This document shows, piece after piece, positions 1 through 6,859 of a DNA stretch of 9,301 bases. The stretch spans positions 1 to 9,301 of the forward strand of contig JARXAV010000027.1 of the NCBI GenBank assembly GCA_029865665.1. Reading direction: 5' to 3'. Every line of letters begins with the position of its first letter. Position 1 is the first letter of the stretch. The notes under the pieces were generated by a model. That model did not search any database. It was not told the origin of the DNA and was given only the letters and a program-made list of their open reading frames with translations. The translations under genes and the position numbers were made by a program. This DNA comes from Flectobacillus sp. Its GTDB lineage: Bacteria; Bacteroidota; Bacteroidia; Cytophagales; Spirosomataceae.

Positions 1-1412
1 TTTAGATGCTCTACGAGGGTATCCCATGAAGTTTTCAAGCCATCGTACGTAACCGCTTTATTCGTCAAGGGTTGCGACTCCTGCACCGTATTGGCCAAAG
101 TTGGCGTTTCTTTTTCAACCGCTTTATTAATAATCGTCGAGGTGCTACGCAAACCCGCAACCTTCGGGATTGCCCCAGTGGTAGGTACTGACGGAGTTGC
201 CACAGGCGTAACAGGAACATTGACTGGCTGTGGAGCTGCAACCGTTGGAGCTGTTACCTCATTAGACTTTTTTCTGCCGTCGCCCTCCATGGCGGGTAGC
301 GATGCTAAGTTTAAGACGTTGGTAAGGTTTGCCATTTTTAGCAAACTGATTTCTACGTGTAACTTTTGGTTTTTAGCAGCTTTATAATTCAAGTCGCATT
401 GCGAGCCTAAACTCATGGCAGAAGCCAAAAACGAATACGATGCCACAGCGGCCTGTGCCAAATATTTCTGTTGCACCGATTCGGATACCTGCAATAATTT
501 CACCGTCACAGGGTCTTTACACACCAAGAGGTTACGGAAATGTTCGAGTAAACCCACCACAAACTGATGCCCATCGAAGCCTTTTTTCAAGATTTCGTCA
601 AACAACAGATACGTATCCGAAATATTCGCCGCCATCAAAGCCTCCGTCATTCGGAAATAATAGTCGTAATCCAGAATGTGTAAATTCTCCAACACCTCCG
701 AATAACGAAGCACATTGTCTTGTGAGAACGTAACATTCAAGTCGAACATCGAGAGGGCATCACGTAAACCACCATCGGCTTTTTGGGCAATCAGTTCGAG
801 GGCTTCCACTTCGGCATTAATTCCTTCTTGCGAAGCAATAGCTGCCAAATGGTTGGTCATATCCGAAATCTGAATCCGATTAAAGTCAAAAATCTGACAA
901 CGAGAAAGAATCGTGGGCAAGATTTTATGTTTTTCGGTAGTTGCCAAAATAAAGATGGCATAGGCAGGCGGTTCTTCGAGGGTTTTCAAAAAAGCATTGA
1001 AGGCACTCGTCGAAAGCATGTGAACCTCATCAATGATATAAATCTTGTATTTGCCCGATTGCGGTGGATAACGCACCTGATCAATTAAGCTACGAATATC
1101 ATCTACCGAGTTATTAGAAGCGGCATCCAATTCATGAATATTGAAGGACGCATTATTTTGAAAGCTCTTGCATGACTCACACTCGCCACAAGCCTCCGCT
1201 TGGTCGGTGAGGTTTTGGCAATTAATGGTTTTCGCTAAAATCCTAGCACAGGTAGTTTTGCCGACCCCACGAGGGCCGCAAAACAAAAATGCCTGTGCCA
1301 AATGATTGGTACGAATAGCATTTTTGAGGGTCGTTGTAATATGTGATTGACCGACTACGGAATCGAACAGTTGAGGACGATATTTCCGAGCCGAAACTAC
1401 GAAGTTTTCCAT
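1..1412 (-). CDS. dnaX: DNA polymerase III subunit tau/gamma, 5' part (runs off left edge)
   Basis: This is the clamp-loader ATPase that opens the beta sliding clamp and couples the polymerase cores in the replisome. The minus-strand frame starting at 1412 is open for 470 codons to the window edge, so the C-terminal tau domains are missing from view. Visible features: N-terminus MENFVVSARKYRP; Walker A GPRGVGKT (residues 46-53); a four-cysteine zinc module (C65, C75, C78, C81); Walker B IIDEVHML (126-133); EEPP at 146-149; and the SRC sensor/arginine-finger motif at 170-172. Domain III ends near residue 370. A Pro/Ala/Thr/Val-rich linker follows from about residue 383, as expected before the tau-specific domains. 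There is no Shine-Dalgarno sequence before the ATG. The gene begins about 45 bp after a terminator, so it is probably its own transcription unit, although I found no convincing promoter. Codon use is richer in G/C than in the 2.9-5.8 kb genes. Family assignment is certain. Confidence 0.98.
   Translation of the reverse strand, partial: MENFVVSARKYRPQLFDSVVGQSHITTTLKNAIRTNHLAQAFLFCGPRGVGKTTCARILAKTINCQNLTDQAEACGECESCKSFQNNASFNIHELDAASNNSVDDIRSLIDQVRYPPQSGKYKIYIIDEVHMLSTSAFNAFLKTLEEPPAYAIFILATTEKHKILPTILSRCQIFDFNRIQISDMTNHLAAIASQEGINAEVEALELIAQKADGGLRDALSMFDLNVTFSQDNVLRYSEVLENLHILDYDYYFRMTEALMAANISDTYLLFDEILKKGFDGHQFVVGLLEHFRNLLVCKDPVTVKLLQVSESVQQKYLAQAAVASYSFLASAMSLGSQCDLNYKAAKNQKLHVEISLLKMANLTNVLNLASLPAMEGDGRKKSNEVTAPTVAAPQPVNVPVTPVATPSVPTTGAIPKVAGLRSTSTIINKAVEKETPTLANTVQESQPLTNKAVTYDGLKTSWDTLVEHL
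208..288 (-). promoter_or_regulatory. Putative programmed -1 frameshift site in dnaX (gamma production)
   Basis: On the dnaX mRNA strand the heptamer A AAA AAG lies at 273-267, in the phase needed for tandem -1 slippage (codons AGA AAA AAG, residues 380-382). In the -1 frame the next codons are GTC and then TAA (264-262), giving a product of about 383 residues that ends in Arg-Lys-Lys-Val just before the linker. Upstream, GGAGGG (288-283) is nine bases from the heptamer and resembles the internal Shine-Dalgarno stimulator of E. coli dnaX. Downstream, after nine bases, GTAACAG (257-251) can pair perfectly with CTGTTAC (214-208). The enclosed loop can form a second small stem (243-239 with 230-226). 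The slip sequence is the one used by E. coli dnaX. Function here is inferred. Confidence 0.68.
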
Positions 1413-1456
1413 AGATGCAAGTTAGGAATTGTAGAACGATTTGGCAAACAAGGTAC

Positions 1457-1485
1457 AAAAAAAGGTCAACTCGTGAGTTGACCTT
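1457..1485 (-). terminator. Rho-independent terminator downstream of the 1545-2231 gene
   Basis: There is a perfect 11-bp inverted repeat: AAGGTCAACTC (1462-1472) and GAGTTGACCTT (1475-1485). Read on the minus strand it is followed by seven T residues (1463-1457, overlapping the foot of the stem), so it ends transcripts coming from the right, first of all the 1545-2231 gene. There is no T tract on the other side, so it should be one-directional. A nearly identical copy lies at 7178-7206. Confidence 0.9.
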
Positions 1486-1544
1486 AATTCAATATAATCA
1501 TAAACTTAAATCTGCCAAAAGGTTACCCTGTCTAAATCCGAAAA

Positions 1545-2231
1545 TTAGAACTTTATTGCAGCTCCCAAACCCAATAAGTGCCTAAAATAAGTGTATTTAA
1601 ACTTACCTTTCGCATCTGGATCAAGTTGAGCGATAGTTGTTTTATCAAAATCTATGATATTCAATTGCTCACTATAATTATATGTAAAATCCAATACCAT
1701 GAAGGTCTTTTTTATCCGTATTTTAGAAGTGGAAAAAACTATTTCTGAAGTAAAGCCTCCATTTTCTTCCATATATATTTCATTTTGAAACTTGCCAAAA
1801 CTTTTTCCCACACCAATAGCAATGGTTTCTAATAATGTCAATTTAGGCTGATAGCATCCTTTAAAGAGGATTGGGTATAAACAGTAATCAGTAGCTTTAT
1901 TTCTAGCACTATTAATTTCATTAGAAATATAATACATACTCATATCAACACCTAAACTAAACGAATTGGATAGCCTCGATAAAGCCAATACCCCTATCGT
2001 TAAAATAGGGTTTGTATAACGTTTATGGTTGGGTAAAACCATAGTCATTGTTTTTGTAGCTTGAAGCGTTTGAATAGTTGAGGGAAATGGTGATACCAAC
2101 GTTCCCCCATGCAACTTTATATTCACCCTCTTTTGGACTACACTATTTGAATCTCCCAATACGGTAGTTTTTGATAACAGCGTGTGTGAGAAAAATAATT
2201 CAATCATAAAAAGTATTATACTTTTGTACAT
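1545..2231 (-). CDS. Putative outer-membrane beta-barrel protein (hypothetical)
   Basis: The product is 228 residues and I do not recognise a named family. The N-terminus is signal-peptide-like: K3 followed by a hydrophobic run (IILFMIELFF, residues 5-14), with no clear cleavage site. The rest alternates short beta-prone stretches (SFSLGVDMSMYYIS, LLETIAIGVGKSFG, TFMVLDFTYNY), and the chain ends LGLGAAIKF with a terminal Phe, as many outer-membrane barrels do. That gives a cell-envelope location by inference. Met1 is taken as the start; Met9 is possible but would shorten the signal segment. The gene lies 63 bp downstream of the broken gene at 2295-2878 and ends 60 bp before a strong terminator. 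It could be read from the upstream cassette, since no terminator separates them. It could instead be a degraded or fast-evolving lineage-specific protein. The call is structural, not functional. Confidence 0.6.
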   Translation of the reverse strand: MYKSIILFMIELFFSHTLLSKTTVLGDSNSVVQKRVNIKLHGGTLVSPFPSTIQTLQATKTMTMVLPNHKRYTNPILTIGVLALSRLSNSFSLGVDMSMYYISNEINSARNKATDYCLYPILFKGCYQPKLTLLETIAIGVGKSFGKFQNEIYMEENGGFTSEIVFSTSKIRIKKTFMVLDFTYNYSEQLNIIDFDKTTIAQLDPDAKGKFKYTYFRHLLGLGAAIKF

Positions 2232-2294
2232 TCTCAGAAATAAAATATAGATACCAAGACATCTTTTATTCTTTGTATCTTTGAGTTTATAGAA

Positions 2295-2878
2295 TTATTT
2301 ACTCACAAGGCTTAATTCTACAGAGGTACTGTAAGAGGTAACCCTAATATTTTTACCATCTATTAGCATATCTTCTTTATTTCCTCTACCGCCTGTTATT
2401 AATATTTTTTACCTTTGGGAAAAGCAACAAAGTCTTCCTTGGAAAAAACAACTTGACCATCAGAATCATTAACTTGCTTCTTTACGGAAATTAACTTTTT
2501 ATCGAACTCCCCTTTCTCATTAGGGTCACAAGTAACAGCCAAAACGATAGGATTTGTATTTTAATTATCTACGTTCCATTTAATGACAAAATCTTTACTT
2601 GTGTCAAACTCTTGCATATTAGCTCCTTCATTAGATGAAATATCAATATTTAATACCTTTGGACTATAAAAATCTTCACTACTAGCAATTCGAGAGTTTT
2701 TGTTAGTCAAAGATAACATAGCATTAAAGGATATTTTGTCTCCAAACATTCTCTTTGCACTTGAATAGGTTTTGTCCTTAAATGAGAGCATTTGAAAATT
2801 CTCTTCTTTATTCCCATTAAGAGGAATAGTCATTTCTCCAACTCTCATATTGGGAGCCCCCTTTTCTTTTTCCGATTA
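2295..2878 (-). pseudogene. Broken gene: secreted/beta-sandwich-like protein remnant, N-terminus lost
   Basis: Three reading-frame pieces make one plausible protein. The first (start at 2848; open back to a TAA at 2878-2876) encodes 95 residues ending EFDTSKDFVIKWNVDN and stops at TAA 2563-2561. The same frame then continues for 53 codons (NTNPIVLAVTCDPNEKGEFD and on to FPKGKKY) to TAA 2401-2399. A third piece, in another frame from 2402 to 2295, gives ITGGRGNKEDMLIDGKNIRV and ends in LSLVSK plus stop. Restoring one base in the A-run at 2410-2405 joins pieces two and three. The KWNVDN-NTNPIVLAVT pattern resembles Ig-like or lipoprotein beta domains of Bacteroidota, but I cannot name the family. 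No signal or lipobox is visible, and the coding frame abuts the cysteine desulfurase stop codon, so the 5' end seems to be lost. Confidence 0.72.
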
Positions 2879-2879
2879 A

Positions 2880-4040
2880 TTAATTTTTAGATTTATCTAG
2901 TATTTCCAAGATTTCTTTTACTTTTGAAATTGTAAAATCAATTTCTTGTTCAGTTGTGTTTTTTCCTAATGAAAATCGAATTGTTGCTTGTGCAGTTTCT
3001 GAATCTATTCCCATCGCTTTTAATACATGACTAGTTTCTAATGAAGAGGATGAACATGCTGATCCGGAACTTACTGCTACGAATTTATTCAATAATTTTA
3101 AAAGTCGTTTTCCATCAATTTCAGGAAAAGAAATATTTGCAACATGAGGTAATCTTAAAGCCCCTAGTCCATTAAGTTTTGAATTACAATCAACTAGATT
3201 ATCTTCTAATTTAATACGAAGTTTTTTAATTTTCAAATAAGATTTTTCGTTAATTTCTTCTTTAGCAATCTTTGATGCTTTTCCAAAGCCAACTATTGAG
3301 GGTACATTTAAGGTGCCGCTTCTTAATCCATTTTCATGTCCGCCACCTGTAATTTGAGGAGTTAAATACTTTTTTTTGTTTTCTTTTACATAAATAGCTC
3401 CAATTCCTTTTGGCCCATACATTTTGTGAGCGGAAAAAGTTAGAATATCAACTCCACAATCACTAACATCTATAGGTATTTTACCTACAGCTTGAGTTGC
3501 ATCAGTCATAAATATTACATTATTTTCGTTTGCAAATTTTCCTAATTCTTTAATTGGATGAACAACCCCAGTTTCATTATTAGCAAACATTAGACAAATT
3601 AAAATTGTAGTATCTTTAATTTTCTCCTTGACTTCTTCTAGATTTATTGAACCATCAATATTTACTTTTAAATAAGTTATTTCCGCTCCCTTTTCTTGGA
3701 GATATTTTAGAGTATCTAAAGTGGCTTTATGTTCTGTTTCACAGGTTATTATATGATTACCTTTCTCTTTACAAGCATCAAATACACCTCGTATTGCTAA
3801 ATTGTTGCCTTCAGTAGCGCCAGATGTGAAAATAATTTCATTGGCGTTTGCATTAATTAAATTTGCTATATGTTCACGGCTTTTATCTACTGCGGATTTA
3901 CTTTTCCATCCTAAATTGTAATGAACGCTAGAAGCATTACCATGGTATTCTGTAAAATACGGTAACATTTCAGAAACTACATCAGCATCGCAGGGTGTAG
4001 TTGCATTATAATCTAAATATATAAATTTTGAATTCATCAT
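2880..4040 (-). CDS. Cysteine desulfurase, group I (IscS/NifS-like), PLP-dependent
   Basis: The enzyme takes sulfur from L-cysteine, leaving alanine and an enzyme persulfide that is passed to an acceptor. The 386-residue protein has the full set of active-site features: H104 (ETEHKATLDT) stacking on PLP; N155 in NNETG; D180 and Q183 in TDATQAVG; K206, the Schiff-base lysine, in SAHKMYGPKGIGA; and C329, the catalytic cysteine, in SSGSACSSSSLE on the longer mobile loop typical of group I enzymes. The numbering is almost that of E. coli IscS, but the C-terminal tail is shorter. It is the third gene of a three-gene operon and starts 3 bp after the 279-residue protein; ATG at 4037 is an equally usable second start. 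No iscU, sufE, dnd or thiI-type partner is in view, which suggests a dedicated rather than housekeeping sulfur donor. The gene is AT-rich compared with dnaX. Its physiological acceptor is unknown. Confidence 0.95.
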   Translation of the reverse strand: MMNSKFIYLDYNATTPCDADVVSEMLPYFTEYHGNASSVHYNLGWKSKSAVDKSREHIANLINANANEIIFTSGATEGNNLAIRGVFDACKEKGNHIITCETEHKATLDTLKYLQEKGAEITYLKVNIDGSINLEEVKEKIKDTTILICLMFANNETGVVHPIKELGKFANENNVIFMTDATQAVGKIPIDVSDCGVDILTFSAHKMYGPKGIGAIYVKENKKKYLTPQITGGGHENGLRSGTLNVPSIVGFGKASKIAKEEINEKSYLKIKKLRIKLEDNLVDCNSKLNGLGALRLPHVANISFPEIDGKRLLKLLNKFVAVSSGSACSSSSLETSHVLKAMGIDSETAQATIRFSLGKNTTEQEIDFTISKVKEILEILDKSKN

Positions 4041-4043
4041 TTG

Positions 4044-4883
4044 TTAGTCTAATATTGAAGTTAATTCTGTGTTTTTAGCAACTATTGTATATTCATCATC
4101 TCCAAAATCAGTTTTAAAAATATTTAGAATTTCAATTTGCTTTTCTTTAATACTGGATGGGAAAAATATGTCTAATGCTAACTCAACACCTCTAGTTACC
4201 TTATTTATATCTTCAATCTCCGAGAAATCAATTATTGTTATACTTTCTGAATTAGGAAATCTTTTTAATATTTTGTTGGTCACATTCGTGTAATGTTGTG
4301 CCATTATTGAAGGGCATTTTGCAACCCAAGTAATATTACTTTTTATTTCAGCTATTTGAATTATCTGATTGTCTAATGTTTGATAATTAACAGATAAAAC
4401 GTCATTTTGATTATCTACGGATATTCTATTTTGCTTTATTTCAGTGATTTTTTTAAGAAATGAAATAGCTTTGTTTTTGCAATTTCTTTCGTTAGAAATA
4501 ATCATTCTCTCTTTTTTAACAATTATGTATTTGCTCAGAACTTCTTCAATCTCTATCGGTAAATCCTCTTCATTTTTATTGGATTCATCAATATTTGAAA
4601 TATCACAACTATTTTCTGAACATTGTAAGCCTAAATTATCTACCAATATACCAATTACAATTTTTATGTTCGCCTTGTGTTTAAATATTAAATTATTAGC
4701 TACATTTAAAACGTTTTCTAATGATTTTATAGAAAAATCACTAATTTCATATCTTGGGTCATAATGACCACCTTCTAAATAAATTATGGGCGGTAATAAA
4801 GATTTATTTTCCGTAATTTTTTTATCAATGCGTTTAGTAATATTCTTTTCTAGTTCGCTTAATTCGATAAGGGTTAATCTCAT
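4044..4883 (-). CDS. Conserved-looking protein of unknown family in EamA/desulfurase operon
   Basis: The product is 279 residues, without signal peptide or membrane segment, so probably cytosolic. I do not recognise the family. Points that look like fold or active-site elements are a motif YLEGGHYDPRYEIS (35-48); a beta-strand-like IKIVIGILVDNLGLQC (73-88) followed by a second cysteine (C88, C93); a Lys/Glu/Asn-rich middle (about 94-150); a segment with WVAKCPSIMAQHY (186-198; C190, H197); and a second strand-like SITIIDFSEIEDINKVTRG (214-232). The pair of hydrophobic strands ending in Asp is reminiscent of Rossmann-like or ATP-utilising enzymes, but no P-loop is present. The start ATG overlaps the EamA stop (ATGA, 4883-4880) and the stop is 3 bp before the desulfurase, implying coupled translation with both. 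An enzyme or sulfur acceptor acting on the substrate that EamA exports would fit; this is inference. Confidence 0.85.
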   Translation of the reverse strand: MRLTLIELSELEKNITKRIDKKITENKSLLPPIIYLEGGHYDPRYEISDFSIKSLENVLNVANNLIFKHKANIKIVIGILVDNLGLQCSENSCDISNIDESNKNEEDLPIEIEEVLSKYIIVKKERMIISNERNCKNKAISFLKKITEIKQNRISVDNQNDVLSVNYQTLDNQIIQIAEIKSNITWVAKCPSIMAQHYTNVTNKILKRFPNSESITIIDFSEIEDINKVTRGVELALDIFFPSSIKEKQIEILNIFKTDFGDDEYTIVAKNTELTSILD

Positions 4884-5767
4884 TTTTTAATTATTTTAAA
4901 GTTATAAAAATCAATAATTGATATGGAAATAGCAGCTGTTATTACTAAAATGCCACCTATTGCAATCTGTAGTGAAATTTCTTCCGATAGAAACAGAGCG
5001 CTAAAGAAAACACCAGCTATTGGCTCAATGTTTGCATAAATGCCCGCTTTTGCCATTGGAGTTTTTTGCAAACCATAATTCCAAAGAAAATACGCTAATG
5101 ATGTGCAGAAGACTCCTTGAAAACATAATGAAATCATTAGTTTTTTGCTTATCTCTACAGATGGTAATCCGTAAAAATATATAACCAAAGGGATTAAAAA
5201 TATTGTACCTAACCAAAAAGTAAGAATTGTTGTTGTTAATGGAGAATAAATTTCCATTAATTTTTGACTTTTTATAGTGCTTAATGCGAGTGTAATTAAT
5301 GAAATAATAATTAAAGTATTCCCTAACCAATTATTTTGCGAAGATGGACTACCTACAACAAGAAGGATACCAATTACAGATAAAATTACAGCCAAAATAG
5401 TTGTCTTTTTTTCTTTTTTCCTGAATAGTATATATGAAATAATAATAAAAATTGTAGGTGTCATTCCAACTATTAATGAAGCATTTGTACTACTGGTATA
5501 AGAAATGCCAGCAAATTGCAGTAAAAAAGTACAGGGAACTGTTAGAAATGCTGTATAAGTAAAATATTTCATGTCTTTTTTATTAATACTAGACAAGGTC
5601 TTCTTTTTTAAAAAAGGAATGAATGAAATAGACGCTATTAAAAATCGACACATTGCTATGTGTGGAAATATTAGCTTATTAAGGGTTTCTTTTGTTAGCA
5701 CTATCGCTAATCCCCACAAAACACATGCGGTAATAATTGATATAACTGGTAGATTTTTTTTAATCAT
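4880..5767 (-). CDS. EamA/DMT-family transporter (putative metabolite exporter)
   Basis: This is a 295-residue inner-membrane protein of the drug/metabolite transporter superfamily, with about ten hydrophobic segments forming two EamA repeats. Repeat one starts IITACVLWGLAIVLTKETL (12-30) and repeat two starts near NWLGNTLIIISLITLALSTI (about 145-164). The second repeat ends with YANIEPIAGVFFSALFLSEE, the typical EamA signature before the last two helices. Some family members export cysteine and related thiols (E. coli EamA/YdeD), others nucleotides, sugars or drugs; sequence alone does not tell the substrate. It is the first gene of the operon, overlapping the next gene by 4 bp. Its start ATG also overlaps, as ATGA, the last stop codon of the transposase remnant upstream, so no intergenic promoter space exists. 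The operon must be transcribed from within or before the IS remnant. The sequence is AT-rich. Confidence 0.93.
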   Translation of the reverse strand: MIKKNLPVISIITACVLWGLAIVLTKETLNKLIFPHIAMCRFLIASISFIPFLKKKTLSSINKKDMKYFTYTAFLTVPCTFLLQFAGISYTSSTNASLIVGMTPTIFIIISYILFRKKEKKTTILAVILSVIGILLVVGSPSSQNNWLGNTLIIISLITLALSTIKSQKLMEIYSPLTTTILTFWLGTIFLIPLVIYFYGLPSVEISKKLMISLCFQGVFCTSLAYFLWNYGLQKTPMAKAGIYANIEPIAGVFFSALFLSEEISLQIAIGGILVITAAISISIIDFYNFKIIKK

Positions 5768-6628
5768 TTTTGGACATCAGTTAAGCGATGATATTGTTTG
5801 AAAAGTATCCATTTGAGCCTCTTGTAAGCTGCCTCGTCTTTATGGTCTTTACGAAGTTGTTTACGAAAATTATCAAGAGATTCATTCAGTAATTTGACTA
5901 CATAAAAACGGTCTAAAATAAGGTTTGCATTAGGAAAACAAGTTTCGATAGTTGAGATATAAGGTGTCCAAATATCACAACCGCATCGGCGGTCCGATTA
6001 TATCAGTTATTTGATTGCAAAAGTCTTCGCCAAGTGCCTTAAAATGAGCAACTAATGTCTCTTTTTTTTCGATTGGGAAGCATATCAATAATAGCCCCTG
6101 TATCTAAATTAGTTAGTAAACATATATAATCTTTTTTACCTTTACGATGGCTTTGCTCATCTATGCCAAGACCTTTAACTTGGGCATATCTATTACTAAG
6201 ATCGAGGTTCTTTTTACATTGGTTTAAGACTAAACGCTCAACTGTTTTAGCATGCATATTAACAATTGCTCCTATTTCAGCATACGATTGTTTTTGAGAC
6301 AAAATAAATATTTATTTCGCTTGCCGATGCGTATAACTCTTATTAGAATCGGCAAAATCTATTTGTTCAGTAGGGCAACTCCCACAAGTAGGACAGCGAA
6401 ACTTAGCGTAACTAAGAGGAAAACCTCCCTTTCAGCAATAGTTAAGTCTCGTAAACGACGAGTTATTTTGTCATTAACCACTCTACAATCTGTTCTACAT
6501 TGAGGACATAACGTGATTTTGTCAGTCAAGGTACAGGAAATTTCAATTACATTTTTAGTAACATTGAAATCAGTAATTACGACATTGGGAAAACCCAATA
6601 ATTCAGTATAAACATCAAATGTATTCAT
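5764..6628 (-). pseudogene. ISL3-family transposase, multiply broken and 3'-truncated
   Basis: The frames together give the first 280 or so residues of an ISL3-type DDE transposase (usually about 400). In order: MNTFDVYTELLGFPNVVITD and a zinc-finger-like CPQC (start 6628); after a frameshift near 6400-6420, YAKFRCPTCGSCPTEQIDFA; an in-frame TAA at 6314-6312; then LSQKQSYAEIGAIVNMHAKT and the first catalytic Asp region GLGIDEQSHRKGKKDY; an extra base in the eight-T run 6062-6069 that shifts the frame from RKKETLVAHFKALGEDF; another shift near 5985-6000; then CDIWTPYISTIETCFPNANL and ILDRFYVVKLLNESLDNFRK with the second catalytic Asp. It ends FKQYHRLTDVQK-stop at 5764, so the third catalytic residue (Glu) and C-terminus are missing. 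Three or more frameshifts plus a stop rule out activity. Confidence 0.92.
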
Positions 6629-6677
6629 CCCACGAAGGTAGAACTTTTTAGAAATACATTAAAATTGCCAGAGAACC
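5764..6677 (-). mobile_element. ISL3-like insertion sequence remnant, one end deleted
   Basis: This is the extent of the decayed element around the transposase pseudogene. On the minus strand the likely 5' boundary is GGTTCTCTGGCAATTTT (6677-6661), which resembles the general shape of ISL3-type ends (GG-rich tip followed by A/T). No matching opposite inverted repeat exists in the window, because the element is cut off where the EamA gene begins (5767). The outer boundary is therefore a guess, and no 8-bp target duplication can be checked. Confidence 0.55.
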
Positions 6678-6725
6678 AAAACTTCAACCTTTACGTTGAG
6701 TTTAAAATTTAACGATTAAGACTCA

Positions 6726-6764
6726 TAAGCCCTACCCTCGGTCTCCAAACTGTGGTGGGGCTTA
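6726..6764. repeat. Hairpin with 11-bp stem and 17-base loop
   Basis: TAAGCCCTACC (6726-6736) pairs with GGTGGGGCTTA (6754-6764), all Watson-Crick except one T·G pair. The loop is 6737-6753. It is more G/C-rich than its surroundings. No T tract follows on either strand, so it is not a normal terminator. Confidence 0.7.
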
Positions 6765-6815
6765 CTTGCTAACAAAGGTATGGTATCTATTTCCTCATTT
6801 TTAAATGTTAAGCGA

Positions 6816-6847
6816 TTAAATTTCATGCAAATACGCATAAAATTTAA
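6816..6847. repeat. 32-bp imperfect palindrome (12 of 13 base pairs)
   Basis: TTAAATTT (6816-6823) is complementary to AAATTTAA (6840-6847). After one mismatch, ATGC (6825-6828) pairs with GCAT (6835-6838), leaving a 6-base centre. The size and two-part symmetry fit a dimeric protein-binding site or a cruciform. It lies about 115 bp before the Xre start codon. Function is inferred only. Confidence 0.65.
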
Positions 6848-6859
6848 GATAGAAAATAC

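Noticed and set aside
267..273. Transcriptional slippage (Thermus-type) as the way to make gamma
   Set aside because: The run has only six A residues, shorter than the nine or so used for efficient polymerase slippage; the in-phase heptamer better fits ribosomal frameshifting.
91..1088. Plus-strand open frames of about 100 codons each across the dnaX region
   Set aside because: They lie opposite an unmistakable dnaX frame on the minus strand and encode no recognisable protein; shadows of dnaX codons.
1243..1458. Minus-strand 71-codon frame overlapping the dnaX start and the terminator
   Set aside because: It is in a different frame from dnaX, covers the P-loop coding region, and its start lies close to the terminator T tract; no protein features.
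2880..4040. DndA of a DNA phosphorothioation (Dnd) system
   Set aside because: No dndB, C, D or E genes are in the window; the desulfurase is a generic group I enzyme and its neighbours are a transporter and an unknown protein.
2880..4040. Housekeeping ISC iron-sulfur operon
   Set aside because: No iscR, iscU, iscA, hscB/hscA or ferredoxin genes adjoin it.
5025..5330. Minus-strand 101-codon frame inside the EamA gene
   Set aside because: Out-of-frame overlap with the transporter; low-complexity composition, no family features.
6726..6764. tRNA-like or terminator structure
   Set aside because: No cloverleaf arms or CCA end fit, and there is no T tract on either strand after the stem.
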